A stretch of 64,000 bases of DNA. Origin: Sclerodactyla briareus. Lineage: Eukaryota; Echinodermata; Holothuroidea; Dendrochirotida; Sclerodactylidae. Where the stretch lies: NCBI GenBank assembly GCA_026419785.1, contig JAODTK010005855.1, forward strand, positions 310,001 through 374,000, given 5' to 3'. Below are positions 24,871 to 35,965 of this stretch, piece after piece (positions within the stretch are counted from its first letter, which is position 1; each line of letters starts with the position of its first letter). The notes under the pieces were generated by a model that saw only the letters and a program-made list of their open reading frames with translations, had not been told where the DNA came from and did no database searches. The translations under genes and the position numbers were made by a program.

Positions 24871-25317
24871 TGTGTAGCTATTTATCAAGAGTATAGGAAA
24901 CCCATTGGTGGTTGGGGAAAATGGAAAATTGCAGACGTGATGTTTCCATAATGAGCTGGTACAATCTCCCATTTGTCTTGTGTGGACTTTGTGATTTTCA
25001 AACAATTAGGTTATGTTTTCTCGCCCAGGCCATTATGATGTTATCTACTGAAAGGGGTGACGGTGGTCTGCTCTCAGGTCTAGTTCTGAGAGATTGCAGG
25101 TAATCTTCTGATGTGTTTTCTCGCTAGCCTACACCAGATTGCTGCAGATCATCAAAGTCAGTCTCGATCACTTTGCGGAAGTTTCATGAAGAGCCTTGGC
25201 TATCACTTTGTTTTTAATTCTAATTGCCCGCCATCTGAGGTGATCATAGTCAATTGTCCTCATGTTTCAGTTCCACTCCTCAGCTCCAGTACGTATCCTG
25301 TTTTCTTTCCTCGACAG

Positions 25318-25430
25318 GTGAAATACGAGGCTCGCGCAGTCGTTCGTTCCCTGAACAACCCTCCGTGAATGCTTCGACAATGCTTGTCAGACACCGCTGG
25401 CCTTCAATAGAAAATCTATCATTCATATCA
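25318..25430 (+). CDS. NOL6: NOL6 exon, V..EA...L / F..H block
   Basis: The exon follows TTTCTTTCCTCGACAG and ends ATATCA|GTGAGT. It reads VKYEARAVVRSLNNPS, then after a one-base shift ECFDNACQTPLAFNRKS and IIHIS. The NOL6 counterpart is VQHEARLSMMLLD....DGF...LMTP.P....FDHV.H. The indel falls at the CCTCCGTGAATG position. Confidence 0.85.
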
Positions 25431-26984
25431 GTGAGTATAGTGCATGTATCATATTTCAGTCGGTATCATGAGTCGATCAGCATGTCTTGTTTATGCGTCA
25501 GAATTCTCCGGCACTATGAATCCACTGTGGAGGTTTGCCTCATTCAGAAACATTCTCCCAACTGGATGTTTTACCTTAACTCAAGACATACTGTACTACA
25601 ACTGATGATTGGGAGTGTTGCTTTTCTTTCACACGCACATGTCCGGCATTAGATTCATAATGTTTTTCAATGGTAATGATTGTTCCAAGATTTAGTTGAT
25701 AAAACGAAAAATGATTGTACCACAAGCAGCATCATATGTGGCGATTTTCCAGGAGGTGTTAGTAAGTCAATGTGGCGACGAACTTATTTTGTATGGGAAA
25801 TGAAGCATTGTGTGAAAGATACAATTATGCCGATGATGATCGACTCATGATACTGATTGGGTTGCTATCCAAACAGCTAGGCTAGCTTGGATGCACTGAT
25901 TGAAATCCAGAAATGCAATGGAACAGGCAATCGTTCCAGGACCAACTTTCATTCTCCCCCCCCCCCCCCCACGTGAACCCTGCCCGGTGGCATGGTATAC
26001 CATTTGTACTCAAAATAATTTGCAAATCTTTATTATCCACTTCCTTCTTGAATGACATGTTTTCACTACCAATTGACAAATGTGAGGCCGGATAAACTCT
26101 CCAAAGCTTTGGACTGAAAAATGAAGGTTGATTTGAAAAAGCAATGTCCACCAGGTGCTCAAGGCATACAGTAAGCATCATTGATTTTTTTCCTCACTGA
26201 CTGGATTCTTGGCCCCCGAAGAATTTTATGGACTTGCTCACTACCCGGATCGGGTATCAAGGTGGAAATTCCAACTCAAGAGCAATTTCACATCCCACCA
26301 AGTACACAAATCCAAACCACATCCTTTCCAAAATATTTGCTCGCTGGTCTATGTGGTCAGGGGCGCCTACCTCCCATTGCAATGAAGACTTTCCCTCGAT
26401 ATAGCTTATCCGTCAAGAGAGTGCCTTCAGAGGGCAGTACGAAACTGGCTTAATACTACTAATCTGTGACCAACTTTCCTCCATCAAATGTCAACACCCC
26501 TGACACTTGGGAAATATTTGATGAAGTTGAAGTTTCCCAATACTGCGCCTCAAACAATGTAATCTGGAATTTACAGACCCTCCTTCCCCTAGTCTTTTTG
26601 GCTTCATGATGAACGTGGCCCATGGGCACTTCGCCAGAATGTTTGAGTATCTCACCGAGCATGGTTGGCAATCATGCGTGCACTTGTGAATGTAATTATT
26701 TCTTCAGTAACTCCATATTCCTAAGTAATACTAACAATGGGAATCGCCTATATAGCAGGGCATATTGCCACAAGAAATTTTAGGGAACTGTAAAAGAGAA
26801 TTTTCAGTAATCTTTATGTGGAACACTAGATTAGGACATGTCAACAAATTTAGGATGGAAAATGTCTATAAGTTTTATAATGCAGGTTTATGGAGCATGT
26901 AATGTGAAAAACTGACAAAAACATTTCAGAGATTTCTAATTAACCTTTTTTTAGCTGCGGGCGAGCAGCTCTACTAGTCATCCT

Positions 26985-27046
26985 GTCCCTCCGTCCGTTC
27001 GTTCGTTCGTTCGTTCGTCCGTTCGATCGTCCCTTCGTTTCGTCAC
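26985..27046 (+). repeat. (TTCG/TCCG)n microsatellite
   Basis: A run of CCGTCCGTTCGTTCGTTCG units follows GAGCAGCTCTACTAGTCATC. The flanking phrase plus tetranucleotide run has the look of a dispersed repeat end. Confidence 0.7.
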
Positions 27047-27884
27047 GTTCATTCCAAACTTCTAACCATAACCTAGCGATCAGTTTAAACTGGGTGGGTG
27101 TAGTTGATCCTTTGCTACTAGCTAGCCTTCGCTCACATTTTTTGCATAGTGTTATTAGATTTTAATTAAATCCAATTAATTCCCCGCTTTCTCACTTTAT
27201 TTTGAGCTCTCTACTGCCAGACAAGTTTGTTTACATTACTCCATCTCTGCTGAGCAGTGGCTTTACCTTAATCTGTCAGAAGGTCCTGTTTCTTCAACTA
27301 GTTGAACAATAAACCTATGGTCCGGGGAGAGGATTTGTCCTTTCATCACCTCCTTGCCCTAGTTTTACTTAGCCCCTCTTCACAGATTCGTTTACACTTA
27401 AATCTCGGTCCATTTCTAAGTGATGACCTAGAAATGGGGGGGCTTGCGCCCTCCCTCCTAAAATGCTGTTTAATGGTACGTGTGGAGTGTTCAACTATAA
27501 CTAGAGTGTCACAAGTCAGATATTCATTTCTGTGGGAATTGTTTTCATTGTTCACTGCCACAGGCCAAGGAATGGGCACTGATAGCAAATATAGGCCAAT
27601 GTGGTAGACAATTTTTCCAAGGTCAGTCCATGGTTTATGACAGATGTCATTATAGTCAGGTAATGTGAACAAACATAAATTGAAAACTGGCGAAACAACA
27701 TGCAGTGTATCGCCACGGAATTTTGCTGTCCCGCAGCTACCAAGACGTCCGACTTGCACTTGTTGTTTGGATAGGCTAAAAGCTTAGGATCGTGTTTTTA
27801 GTGTTGTGAGTCGCCAGTCAGATCAGAGTGATATGAGGAAACCACTACATAATGAGGACATTTGTAAATCAGCAGCATCCACAG

Positions 27885-28074
27885 CTTCCCTGCAAGGTAT
27901 GGACTTCTCCTGGCTAAGGCTTACTGTAAGAAGATGAAACTGGATAGCTCTCTGATGGAGAGGAAGGGTCTATTACCTCCTGTCTGCGATACCACACATC
28001 CTGGCCCTCCTGGAGAGGCCCTCTGGGAACGGGTCCGGGGCCATAGAGATGAAAACCACTGGATGTAACCCAAG
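27885..28074 (+). CDS. NOL6: NOL6 exon, LL..GLG.R block
   Basis: The acceptor is GCATCCACAG and the donor CCCAAG|GTGAGC. In shifting frames the exon gives LQGMD, LAKAYCKKMKLDSSLME, GGS.ITS, IPHILALLERP, GNGSGAIEMKTT. It corresponds to the NOL6 segment RLQ..C..LKLWPEL.D.GGDYV...L..L..LLE.GLG.R. Three or more indels are needed, so this is one of the worst-read exons, but the order GG...IP.ILALLE...G is unambiguous. Confidence 0.8.
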
Positions 28075-28205
28075 GTGAGCCACAGAACAGAAGTTCTGTC
28101 ACGAACCGCGTATGAAGGTGTTTGCACAAATGTGTCTCAGTACGTGCCACCCACCTTCCTTGATTATACCCCTGTTCTTGATGTTGCTATCAGAACTTCA
28201 GACTT

Positions 28206-28602
28206 TACTAATAATAATATCTTATATAGCGCTTTCCATTAAAGACCTTGTTGCTCAAAGCGCTTCACAGATATTACCCTGAATCATACAGGACTTGTCA
28301 CACCTGTACCATACAGCACGCACCGCTTGCTTGTTCTCAATTCCTACGTCCCATTTATCGCCACTTCTCGTGTCCCCGGGGACTTCTAATATCAGCACCA
28401 CATACGGCGCTCGATACTCTTTACAAGTTCACCTCACAAGGTACCCCCTTTAAAGCGATGGGATGCATGTCATTCAGGAGACCTGACATGTCTAACAGCA
28501 CTGCCGGAAAAGTCCTCCGGCTACCAATGGGCTCCGAACTCTCAATCACTGGTTTCGCAGTCTAGAGCTCTATCGACTGAGTCTAATCCCGCCTCCCGCT
28601 AC
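28206..28602 (-). mobile_element. tRNA-derived SINE (minus strand)
   Basis: On the minus strand the element starts near 28600 with a tRNA-like head: CTCAGTCGATAGAGCTC as A box and GAGTTCGGAGCC as B box, about 33 bp apart. The body ends AAGCGCTTTGAGCAACAAGG, AAAGCGCTATATAAGATATT and an (AAT)-like tail at about 28206. The GCGCTATATAA tail also ends the SINE at 53610-53890, so the two share a 3' region. Confidence 0.75.
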
Positions 28603-30079
28603 CTCGGTCGTGTCCGTGGTTCTGTTTTCTGTGGAATTTGCTATTGTGGTTCCTCGTTACTGTAAATGAACCAATATGTAGTATGGGTTGGGCGTATGTG
28701 TATGTATTGTGTTTCGTCAGTGACGCCTGCTTTGGTATCTCTGATTCCACGGGGAAAGTTGATGAACCTAAACATGTTATGATTAATCCATCACATGGGA
28801 AGAGTGGTGTTTTATCTTGGGGGTCTTGAGTTCTGTTACCAAATGCTGTAACTCTGTATATGTTGGTCAAACTGGGAATAATCTAGGATAGAAAGGTTTG
28901 TAAGGTGCGGAAGAAGTAAATTGTATATTCATAAATAATTGTTTAGAGTTGAAAGGTCAGAAAGTGATGTTTCGTTAGTATCTCGCGCAACAAAATGGGG
29001 ATGGCATAATGGGAAGTTTTGTTCCTATGATTGGAGTGCATTTGTTGACCTCATGTGGCCCTTTTGACCTTCAGCATTTACACATTGATCTAATTGTAGT
29101 GGTTGAGGAGGGACTTTGAGTTTCGTCAATGGCTCGAGACCGGTTCCAAGACGGATGCTCTGATGATTGGACTCGGGTCTTGGTTGTTTGGGAGTCTGGG
29201 ATTCAGCTTGAGACAGGTTCAAGACCGCATGACGAAATCCAAGGAAAAAACTTGATAATCACAAAACACAAGGGTACTAATAACTACTGTCTTCGTTCTT
29301 CATTGTGTGAATTCGGTCATTTCAAATTTGAAGTTGGCTAATCGTGTGGTTACAGACTACCACATTCGTTGGAATGGCTGTCAGCAGAAATTGCATTCTC
29401 ATGAGACTACACTGTGCTCCCCTGTCTGCAAAGATGAATGGTATGGTGATGTTCTGAGATGCAATGAACAAATACTTAAAAAAGATAGTGCTGTCTGGAA
29501 ATTATTATGGTCCTAGAGTTTGCAAACGGTGGAGTGAAGGTTGGAGATCAGGTGAGGTTCTATTGGGTTGTGTATGGCATCTATTTTTTTTTTTTATTGT
29601 TTTGGCACTGCTACATTGCGCAATTTTCAATTATATTACTTTTGTTATGAACTTCCTCGATGATGACTCCCACCCTAAAACAGGTAGTGTGAACGCTATT
29701 GAAATGTTGCTTTTCAAAGATTATGCAACATTACAATGTCTCCTGTATTAGTGACTCGTAGGACTTTAAACTTCGAACCCAACTTGACTCGGATTCGATG
29801 TTGAGAACGAGTTTTGGACTGATGGCTAGACCTCTCCACACTGCTGATTTTCTTAATTTTCTTGATTGTTTCAATCCTTATACAGTGGTCAGTGATTTTC
29901 CTCAGTTTGTGACTACTCAGGCATCAATTCCGCGTACCTTTGGCCTCCTGCTCATGATGAATATTCATTCAATTGCTTGAGAAAGGTCCACCCGCTTATT
30001 CCTCACCACCCGAGGTGAGTGTGCTAACTATTCTTTTTTTTATAACAATTCCTTCATTACTCGATGTTGAGGAATCTCT
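28603..30079 (+). other. Intron, no gene seen
   Basis: No recognisable exon. Frames at 29464-29751 and 29798-29980 are unconserved. The NOL6 exon for the segment between GLG.R and the KF..FWG block should lie between 28075 and 32332 and was not found. Confidence 0.45.
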
Positions 30080-30880
30080 TTAGTCACTTGTGTAGTGTGT
30101 GTGTGTGTGTGTGTGTGTGCGCGTGCAGGCACCAAAGACGCCTGCTTGTAAACACCATTATTTGACCCACCTGATTGAATGAAGCTCATCATACTTGTAT
30201 GTATGTTTCCCCAATGATGAGTACATGATCCATATTGTTTTGGGGTCAGTTCAGAAATTCACTAGAGGTTCAAAGCCGCACATTTCCTTGTAAACATGAT
30301 ACGTCGCAGAATGCTTGGTCGTTATCCAGCTGAAATTGGGTTTGTATTGTGTTTTTTTTTTGTTGTTTTTTTTGGGGGTGGGATACAACCCTATTGGTAT
30401 TAGCAGGGGCAATTTTTGGGGGGAGAAATTAGGGTATTGCTAAAAATTTGTATTCTGGCCAAATCGGCTTGTAAACCTATCATCTTGACCCCATCTGAAA
30501 TGCTCAAGCTCATGTGTTTCTCTCCCATACTGAATACTGAGTACAATCCCAGTTGTTTTGGGGCCGGATCCAGGTTTGCCAAAGTCACCAGAGTAATCAT
30601 TTCAAACATGGTTAGTTCAGAAAGCTCTTTCAGATCAGCGAATTTTAGTTTTCTAGCTTTCTATGGGTGTACAAGAACCCTATTTTTTTCTGTGTTGACT
30701 TGGAGGTCCAAAAGCTTGTTCAGATCATGCTGAAAGTTAGTTTCTATCTAGCTTTCTATGGGTTATACAGTACCCTATTGTTGGTGTTTTTGTGTGGCCT
30801 GGGGTCTTTTTCAGAAAACTAATAAATTTGTAAAAAGTATAATTATTCTGACACTTTTTATCATTCACAACATCATTGCT
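30080..30880 (+). repeat. Dispersed (TG)n repeat copy
   Basis: It begins with a (GT)n run at about 30093-30122, then GACGCCTGCTTGTAAACACC. The segment 30320-30600 is nearly the same as 24190-24470 (both contain GGGATACAACCCTATTGGTA and TTGTATTCTGGCCAA). It is a copy of the family described at 23370. Confidence 0.75.
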
Positions 30881-31069
30881 TGAGTTGGTAATGCGCTTCA
30901 GCTATTATCCTCAATTATTCACCTATTCAATCAACAATACAAAACATCTGCAAAATGAAATGGTGATGAGTTGTCAACCCCGGCTTTGTGTTTTTGCCAA
31001 TTTTCAGTGGTGCGTGGGGGTGCAGGGTCTATTAGGGCATGAGTAGTCATCGCTCTCCTTTCGCAAATG

Positions 31070-31171
31070 ATTGGCACATTTGGCAGAGCGTTGGCCTGCC
31101 ACCCGGGAGACTGGGGTTCAATTCTAATCGAGAGATCACACCAGAAACTTTTTTCCAAAAAAAAAAAAAAT
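31070..31171 (+). mobile_element. tRNA-derived SINE with poly-A tail
   Basis: TTTGGCAGAGCGTTGGCC (A box) is followed by GGGGTTCAATTC (B box) about 35 bp later, and the copy ends in a run of 14 A at 31157-31170. The head resembles a tRNA gene, but the 3' half does not fold into an acceptor stem. A short SINE is therefore the better call. Confidence 0.7.
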
Positions 31172-31185
31172 AGCAGTGTTGTAAC

Positions 31186-31345
31186 GAGTCATGACTCGAG
31201 TCACTGTTTTTTCAAAACTTATTGACTCAAGCGAATGTTATGGTATTTTTCCCATTAAAATATACAGTGACTCGAGTCAGTGACTCGACTCAGTCATCAT
31301 AAAAGCTCTCATATTCAGTGACTCGATCATATTTTGAGTGACTGA
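31186..31345. repeat. Cluster of TGACTCGAGTCA palindromes
   Basis: GAGTCATGACTCGAGTCACT (31187), GTGACTCGAGTCAGTGACTC (31267) and GTGACTCGATCA-like strings recur, in both orientations, within 160 bp. TGACTCGAGTCA is a perfect 12-bp palindrome whose half TGACTC resembles an AP-1/bZIP half site. It follows directly on the SINE poly-A tail. Confidence 0.7.
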
Positions 31346-32332
31346 AAATGTTACCCGTTGCCTCCATCGCTGGGTCTCATAACAATGAGTTGGAGCGGGG
31401 ACAACAGGGAACTAATTTGCAAGTTGGTGTCTGCATGTAGTTCCCCCACCCCCACAGTGAATTACCACCAAATAGCCATTAACCTTATTCCATGTACCGG
31501 ATGAAGGATTATGTCAGCTGACAGTAACCGCTGCACATCCAGCTAGCACCCTGCTGGCCTTGAAATAGTTTTTAATTCCCTGCCTGATAATATAAAGCAT
31601 GAGAAGAAAATATTTGAAAAATAGCTCATGGATTCAAAATCCCATCCCGTTTTGTGAATTATCAGTGAAAGGATTCCCGATCATTATTAGGTGACATTTT
31701 TGCTATAGTATCCCACAATAGAGTCATTTGCTTTCATTAGGCAATAGGCTTCTTAAGAGTGGATATAGTCATCGAATAAAACATTTTTGTCATACCCTCA
31801 CGATAGCAGTAGTACGGGTCCTCTATTGATTTTGGCACCTGCAATCTTTCACAAACTCTTCTCCATTGGTGTGTAACCACCTGTAATATTTCCTCAATTG
31901 CAAACAATAAGAAAAAGGAAACTGTAGCACTATCAAAATCACCTCCTCATGCTTTCTCAAAATGACTTATAGGCCTGTCATAAGAGCAAAGGTTAAAAGA
32001 CGACTTGTCAGAACTCTACACTAGTTTGAGACACTCATTCATTCACCCTGATTGAATGCCAGCACTGGGTTGTGTGGGTTGGGGGTGAGGGTAGTTTGAG
32101 CTCCCCAAGGCATACTGCACAAGGTTCCTACCCACTAAATTTTTCGTGGCTCAGGTAGATAGCCCCAATGGCCTGTGTGTACAGAATACAATCACCATTG
32201 TCCTTGGTAAGTACATGTAATGGGTTGTTGTCAGTATTGCATGATCCTTATTTGTACCCAAAGTTTTTTTTTTTTCTCTTTTCCATGGGGGATGGACCAA
32301 TAATGTGACTGAACATTAAATGTGTTATTCAG

Positions 32333-32476
32333 GCTTCTGAATTCAAGGCATCTGGGAGAGAAGGTGGAAATGAGGAGGTTTCATGATGGCTCATCTGTGA
32401 AGCTGGCTCTGGCCGGGAAGAAGCGGTGCTGAAAAGAGACTAACTGCTGTCACATCATCCAGTATGTCTTGGAAAA
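32333..32476 (+). CDS. NOL6: NOL6 exon, KF..FWG / RRF.DG block
   Basis: After TGTTATTCAG the exon reads ASEFKA, then, through several one-base shifts, W.EKVEMRRFHDGS, CEA, and HIIQYVLEK, ending GAAAA|GTAAGA. This matches NOL6 A.KFR.FWG...ELRRFQDG.I.EAV.W.......KR.IP..VV.HLL. FHDG is the best preserved piece. At least three indels lie in 144 bp. Confidence 0.85.
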
Positions 32477-32999
32477 GTAAGAGGGCTGCCCTTTTAGCTT
32501 CTAAAGGTACCTGTACTTCGCCAACTACGTGGAAGTGGTATATTTCTTGCAAAATTTATCAGCCCCTTGCACACACAGTGAGGCTTGCTGGATTCCTCAA
32601 CACAAGCGAGGCGGTAGAATGGCCCGACCCTGGGAGCAGGTGGATTGGTTACACCCTGCCTCATATCATTTGAGCACTAGTCGAGAAGCGAAGGTGAATT
32701 ATCGTTGGTACCTATATACGTCCAGGGAACGTGTGGTTTGATTAATATGGGTAGACCTATTTTCTAGTTGTAAAGCTGTGATCCATGAATGGTGTGTCCT
32801 AAAATGGAAAAATTACTACATGAGAGCCTTATCCAGTAACAACAATGTTTCACTAGAATGGTAAGTTTCAGGGGTACATTTCTATATTCCTCCCCAAATA
32901 ATTGAAATTAGCGAGATTATATACCTTAGGCCAAGAGGAATACTTGGATTACATATCAACAAAAGATGGTATAGCAGTATAGCGGCTGGCTTGACTATG

Positions 33000-33370
33000 C
33001 TAACTCTCTTTTTTTGCCTACCAGCGGCCTTAATCAACAACTCAGTTCTCCAGATTCTGATTTCTCATTGGCTGCCGTTCAGTACCGTCAATCCATACAG
33101 CTCCTCTGCCTCACTTTGTGTCCTGAAAACCGGTCACCTGTCACACATTCTGCATCAAATCTGATATCAGCATTTCTGAAGTTCTTCACATTCCCTACTA
33201 CCGACCTACGGGGACCGTGCTCTTTCCTTGTGACCGCCCTCTGAACGCCTAACATTGAACTCCAATCCCGGCAATCATTGGCCACATTTAGAAAACATTT
33301 TAAAACAAATCTTTTCCATTCATACTTTGAGTGCATTTGCTCTATTGCCCTGGCATGCATGAGCAGATTT
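33000..33370 (+). mobile_element. LINE 3' end fragment
   Basis: The + strand reads IELQSRQSLATFRKHFKTNL followed by FHSYFE at 33259-33336. This is the common C-terminal end of CR1- and jockey-type reverse transcriptases (LP..LR...SL..FK..LKTYLF). Upstream frames (33014-33244) are too decayed to align. It sits just before a NOL6 exon. Confidence 0.6.
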
Positions 33371-33482
33371 CAGTTCTGGATTCGGTCTTTATAAGACCTA
33401 TTATTATCCTATTCAGTATTTCCCATGTCACACCCAAGCGATAATTCTTATCATGTTGACTAATATCTCTATTTTTCAATAG

Positions 33483-33725
33483 GAGGTGAACATCCCTCCC
33501 AAGCACTCACCTTTGTCACACACCAGTTGGATCCCATCATCATGCCAGCCAAGTGCCTCCCCCCTACATGATGCAGGACCATCTGTGCCCCCCATGGGTA
33601 CTGGGGAGCAGCGCCTGCACTTTTTTGCGGCCACCAGGAGCAAGCAGAACCCTCCGCCAGCTGAAGGGTATGCCCCTTGGTATCAGTTCCGTGCAGGGAA
33701 TATCACCTGTCTTCAGACATACAAG
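33483..33725 (+). CDS. NOL6: NOL6 exon, QLDPII / LRQLKG.PL block
   Basis: The acceptor is TTTTTCAATAG and the donor ACAAG|GTGAGA. The exon reads VNIPPKH, TFVTHQLDPIIMPAKCLPP, TGEQRL, and then RTLRQLKGMPLGISSVQG and ISPVFRHT. This corresponds to the NOL6 segment V.YVG..LD.LI.........GEEAL.......DDLSRLL..L.GLPL..S.VQG..PVLR.TEVF. At least two indels. The last 58 bases of the exon and the start of the intron are the founder of the minisatellite that follows. Confidence 0.9.
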
Positions 33726-34228
33726 GTGAGACATGTGTGGTGGGGGTCTCCCTCTTGGTATCAGCTCTGTGCAGAGGGTGGGACAATGTTATAGGTGAAG
33801 GGTTGAAGGGTATTTCCCTGGGTTATCAGCTCGTGCAGGGTATATCACTGTCTTTAGCATACGAAGTGAGACACTCTGTGGTGAGAGGTTTATCCCTGGG
33901 AACAGCTCCGTGCAGGGGGTGGGACAATGTGTGGTGAAGGTTACCTTTTGGTATGGCAGCTCCGTGGCAGGGGTGGGACAATGTGTGGTGAAGGGTATTC
34001 CCCTGGGTATCAGCTCTACAAAACCATGGCCAGTGGGTAAAAAATTAAAAAAATCACCTGTCTTTCAGCATACTGCTGTGGCATGTGTGGTGGAGGGTAT
34101 CCCTCTTGGTAGTAGCTCCGTTTATGGGTGGGACCATATGTGCCTGAAGGTTTCATTTGGTATCAGCTCTGTGTAGGTTACATCACCTGTCTTCAGACAT
34201 ACAGATGTTTGAGACAATATGTGGTGCC
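33668..34228 (+). repeat. Minisatellite derived from NOL6 exon end plus donor
   Basis: The unit GGTATSCCCTTGGTATCAGC, TCCGTGCAGGG, (ATATCACCTGTCTTCAGACA, TACAAG), GTGAGACAATGTGTGGTGAAG is repeated about eight times. The first copy is the 3' end of the NOL6 exon and its 5' splice site. Long copies of about 75 bp keep the bracketed 26 bp, as at 33808-33885 and 34156-34228. Short copies of about 50 bp lack it, as near 33743, 33890 and 33940. The last copy again contains CACCTGTCTTCAGACATACA. Confidence 0.85.
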
Positions 34229-34944
34229 GAGTATTTTCTGGGTTCCAATTTGGCCACACAAATATTGCATGAATCACTGAAGGTGACTTTGCATACTGTG
34301 AAAATGGAGAATCCTATTGGGATTGGCATGCATCGCTGAGTTTTTGGGAAAAGGCTCAGAAGTAAAGCACAGGCGGTATGAGAAGAGTTGAGCTGGGCCT
34401 CGGGGGGGGCCAGAGACTGTGATCCCAGTTTTACCAGCATTCCCAGGGCTACGAGCTCTGGGTCGTTCCAGTCGAAAGACTTGGGACCCCCGAAAAGCCA
34501 GAAATTTAGGTGCAGCTGCTTCTCACACGATGGTTACACCATTGATGCCAGTCCACCTGGGGTATGCTTGTATTCTTGGCCGTGTCAGAGCCCCCCCCCC
34601 CCCCCAGTGCAGTTGTATCTCATCAGTGCTGTATTTCCATGTGTATCATAATGCCAAATTCCATTCTTGCTGAGGTTGAAAGGAAGTAATTTCCCCAGCT
34701 TTCGGGTTTTTATTGCCCAGCTCTGCGCCCACACGGGCCCCACCAGATCCGTACAAGGTGAGGCCTTCCAAGCATTTGAATAAGACTGATCAGAGTGCAG
34801 CTTGTGCTGGCTGTTTGGGTGTGCATTCATCACTGTCAGTATAAGGTTGCTGCATCAGCGATCAGCGGCTTATATCAAGATGTGAAACATTGAACAAATA
34901 CTCTGTTTGCTGAGGCTAACTGATAGCATTTTATCTGTTTTCAG

Positions 34945-35053
34945 GTATTCCCACACCTACGGCCCCCAAAGCAAGGCATATAGACATTCGGATAAGACGT
35001 TCAAGGCACCAACACCAGACCGCCCTTGTCCTGAGTTTGTGCCAAGTCATAAA
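34945..35053 (+). CDS. NOL6: NOL6 exon, VFP..P / DRPCP block
   Basis: The acceptor is ATCTGTTTTCAG and the donor CATAAA|GTAGGT. The exon starts with codons readable as VFP, shifts frame, then reads KAYRHSDKTFKAPTPDRPCP and EFVPSHK. The NOL6 counterpart is (TE)VFPP.P...................LDKPCP.YV.P. It joins the previous exon at FRHT|VFP as in the family. Confidence 0.87.
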
Positions 35054-35269
35054 GTAGGTGATTCACCAACAATCTTGGAGCTCACCACCTAATTACCTCC
35101 CATGCTGCACTAATCTGGTCCAATGGTTATTTGGTCCGTTATAAACAGTTATTCAGACAGTCAAGTCCATATAATGTTCAGTTACATCCGTCGTGGTCTT
35201 TTTTTACAATTGCGAGGTTCTTACAAAGAGCGCATTACACAACTGTATTCTCTCTCTGAGAGATTGGAA

Positions 35270-35965
35270 TGAGTCAAATCAGTCAGATGCATCATACTGT
35301 ATCAGTCAGATGCATCATACGGTATCAGTCAATGCATCATATGGTATCAGTCAGATGCATCATATGGTATCAGTCAGAAGCATCATATCATATCAGTCAG
35401 CTGCATCTATGGTTCAGTCAGATGCATTCATACGGTATAAGTCGGATGCATCATACGGTATAAGTCGGATGCATCATACGGTATCAGTCAGATGCATCAT
35501 ACGGTATCAGTCAGATGCATCATACGGTATAAGTCGGATGCATCATATGGTATCAGTCAGATGCATCATATGGTATCAGTCAGATGCATCATACGGTACC
35601 AGTCAGATGCATCATATGGTATCAGTCGATGCATCATACGGTATCAGTCAGATGCATCATATGGTATCAGTCAATGCATCATATGGTATCAGTCAGATGC
35701 GTCATATGGTATCAGTCAGATGCATCATATGGTATCAGTAAGATGCATCATATGGTATCAGTCAGATGCATCATATGGTATCAGTAAGATGCATCATATG
35801 GTATCAGTCAGATGCATCATATGGTATCAGTCAGATGCATCATATCGATTCAGTCAGATGCATCATATGGTATCAGTCAGATGCGTCATATGGTATCAGT
35901 CGGATAAAGCGTATGGTATCAGTCAGATGCATCAAATGGTATCAGTCAGATGCATCATATGGTAT
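35270..35965 (+). repeat. 23-bp minisatellite, about 30 copies
   Basis: The consensus is CAGATGCATCATATGGTATC followed by AGT. It contains the palindromes GATGCATC and CATATG. Copies vary mostly at ATAY(G)GT and by single-base loss (CAATGCATC for CAGATGCATC). Because 23 is not a multiple of three and the unit has no stop in any forward frame, long open frames of the SDASYGISQMHHM type appear. These are a repeat artefact and not a gene. Confidence 0.95.
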
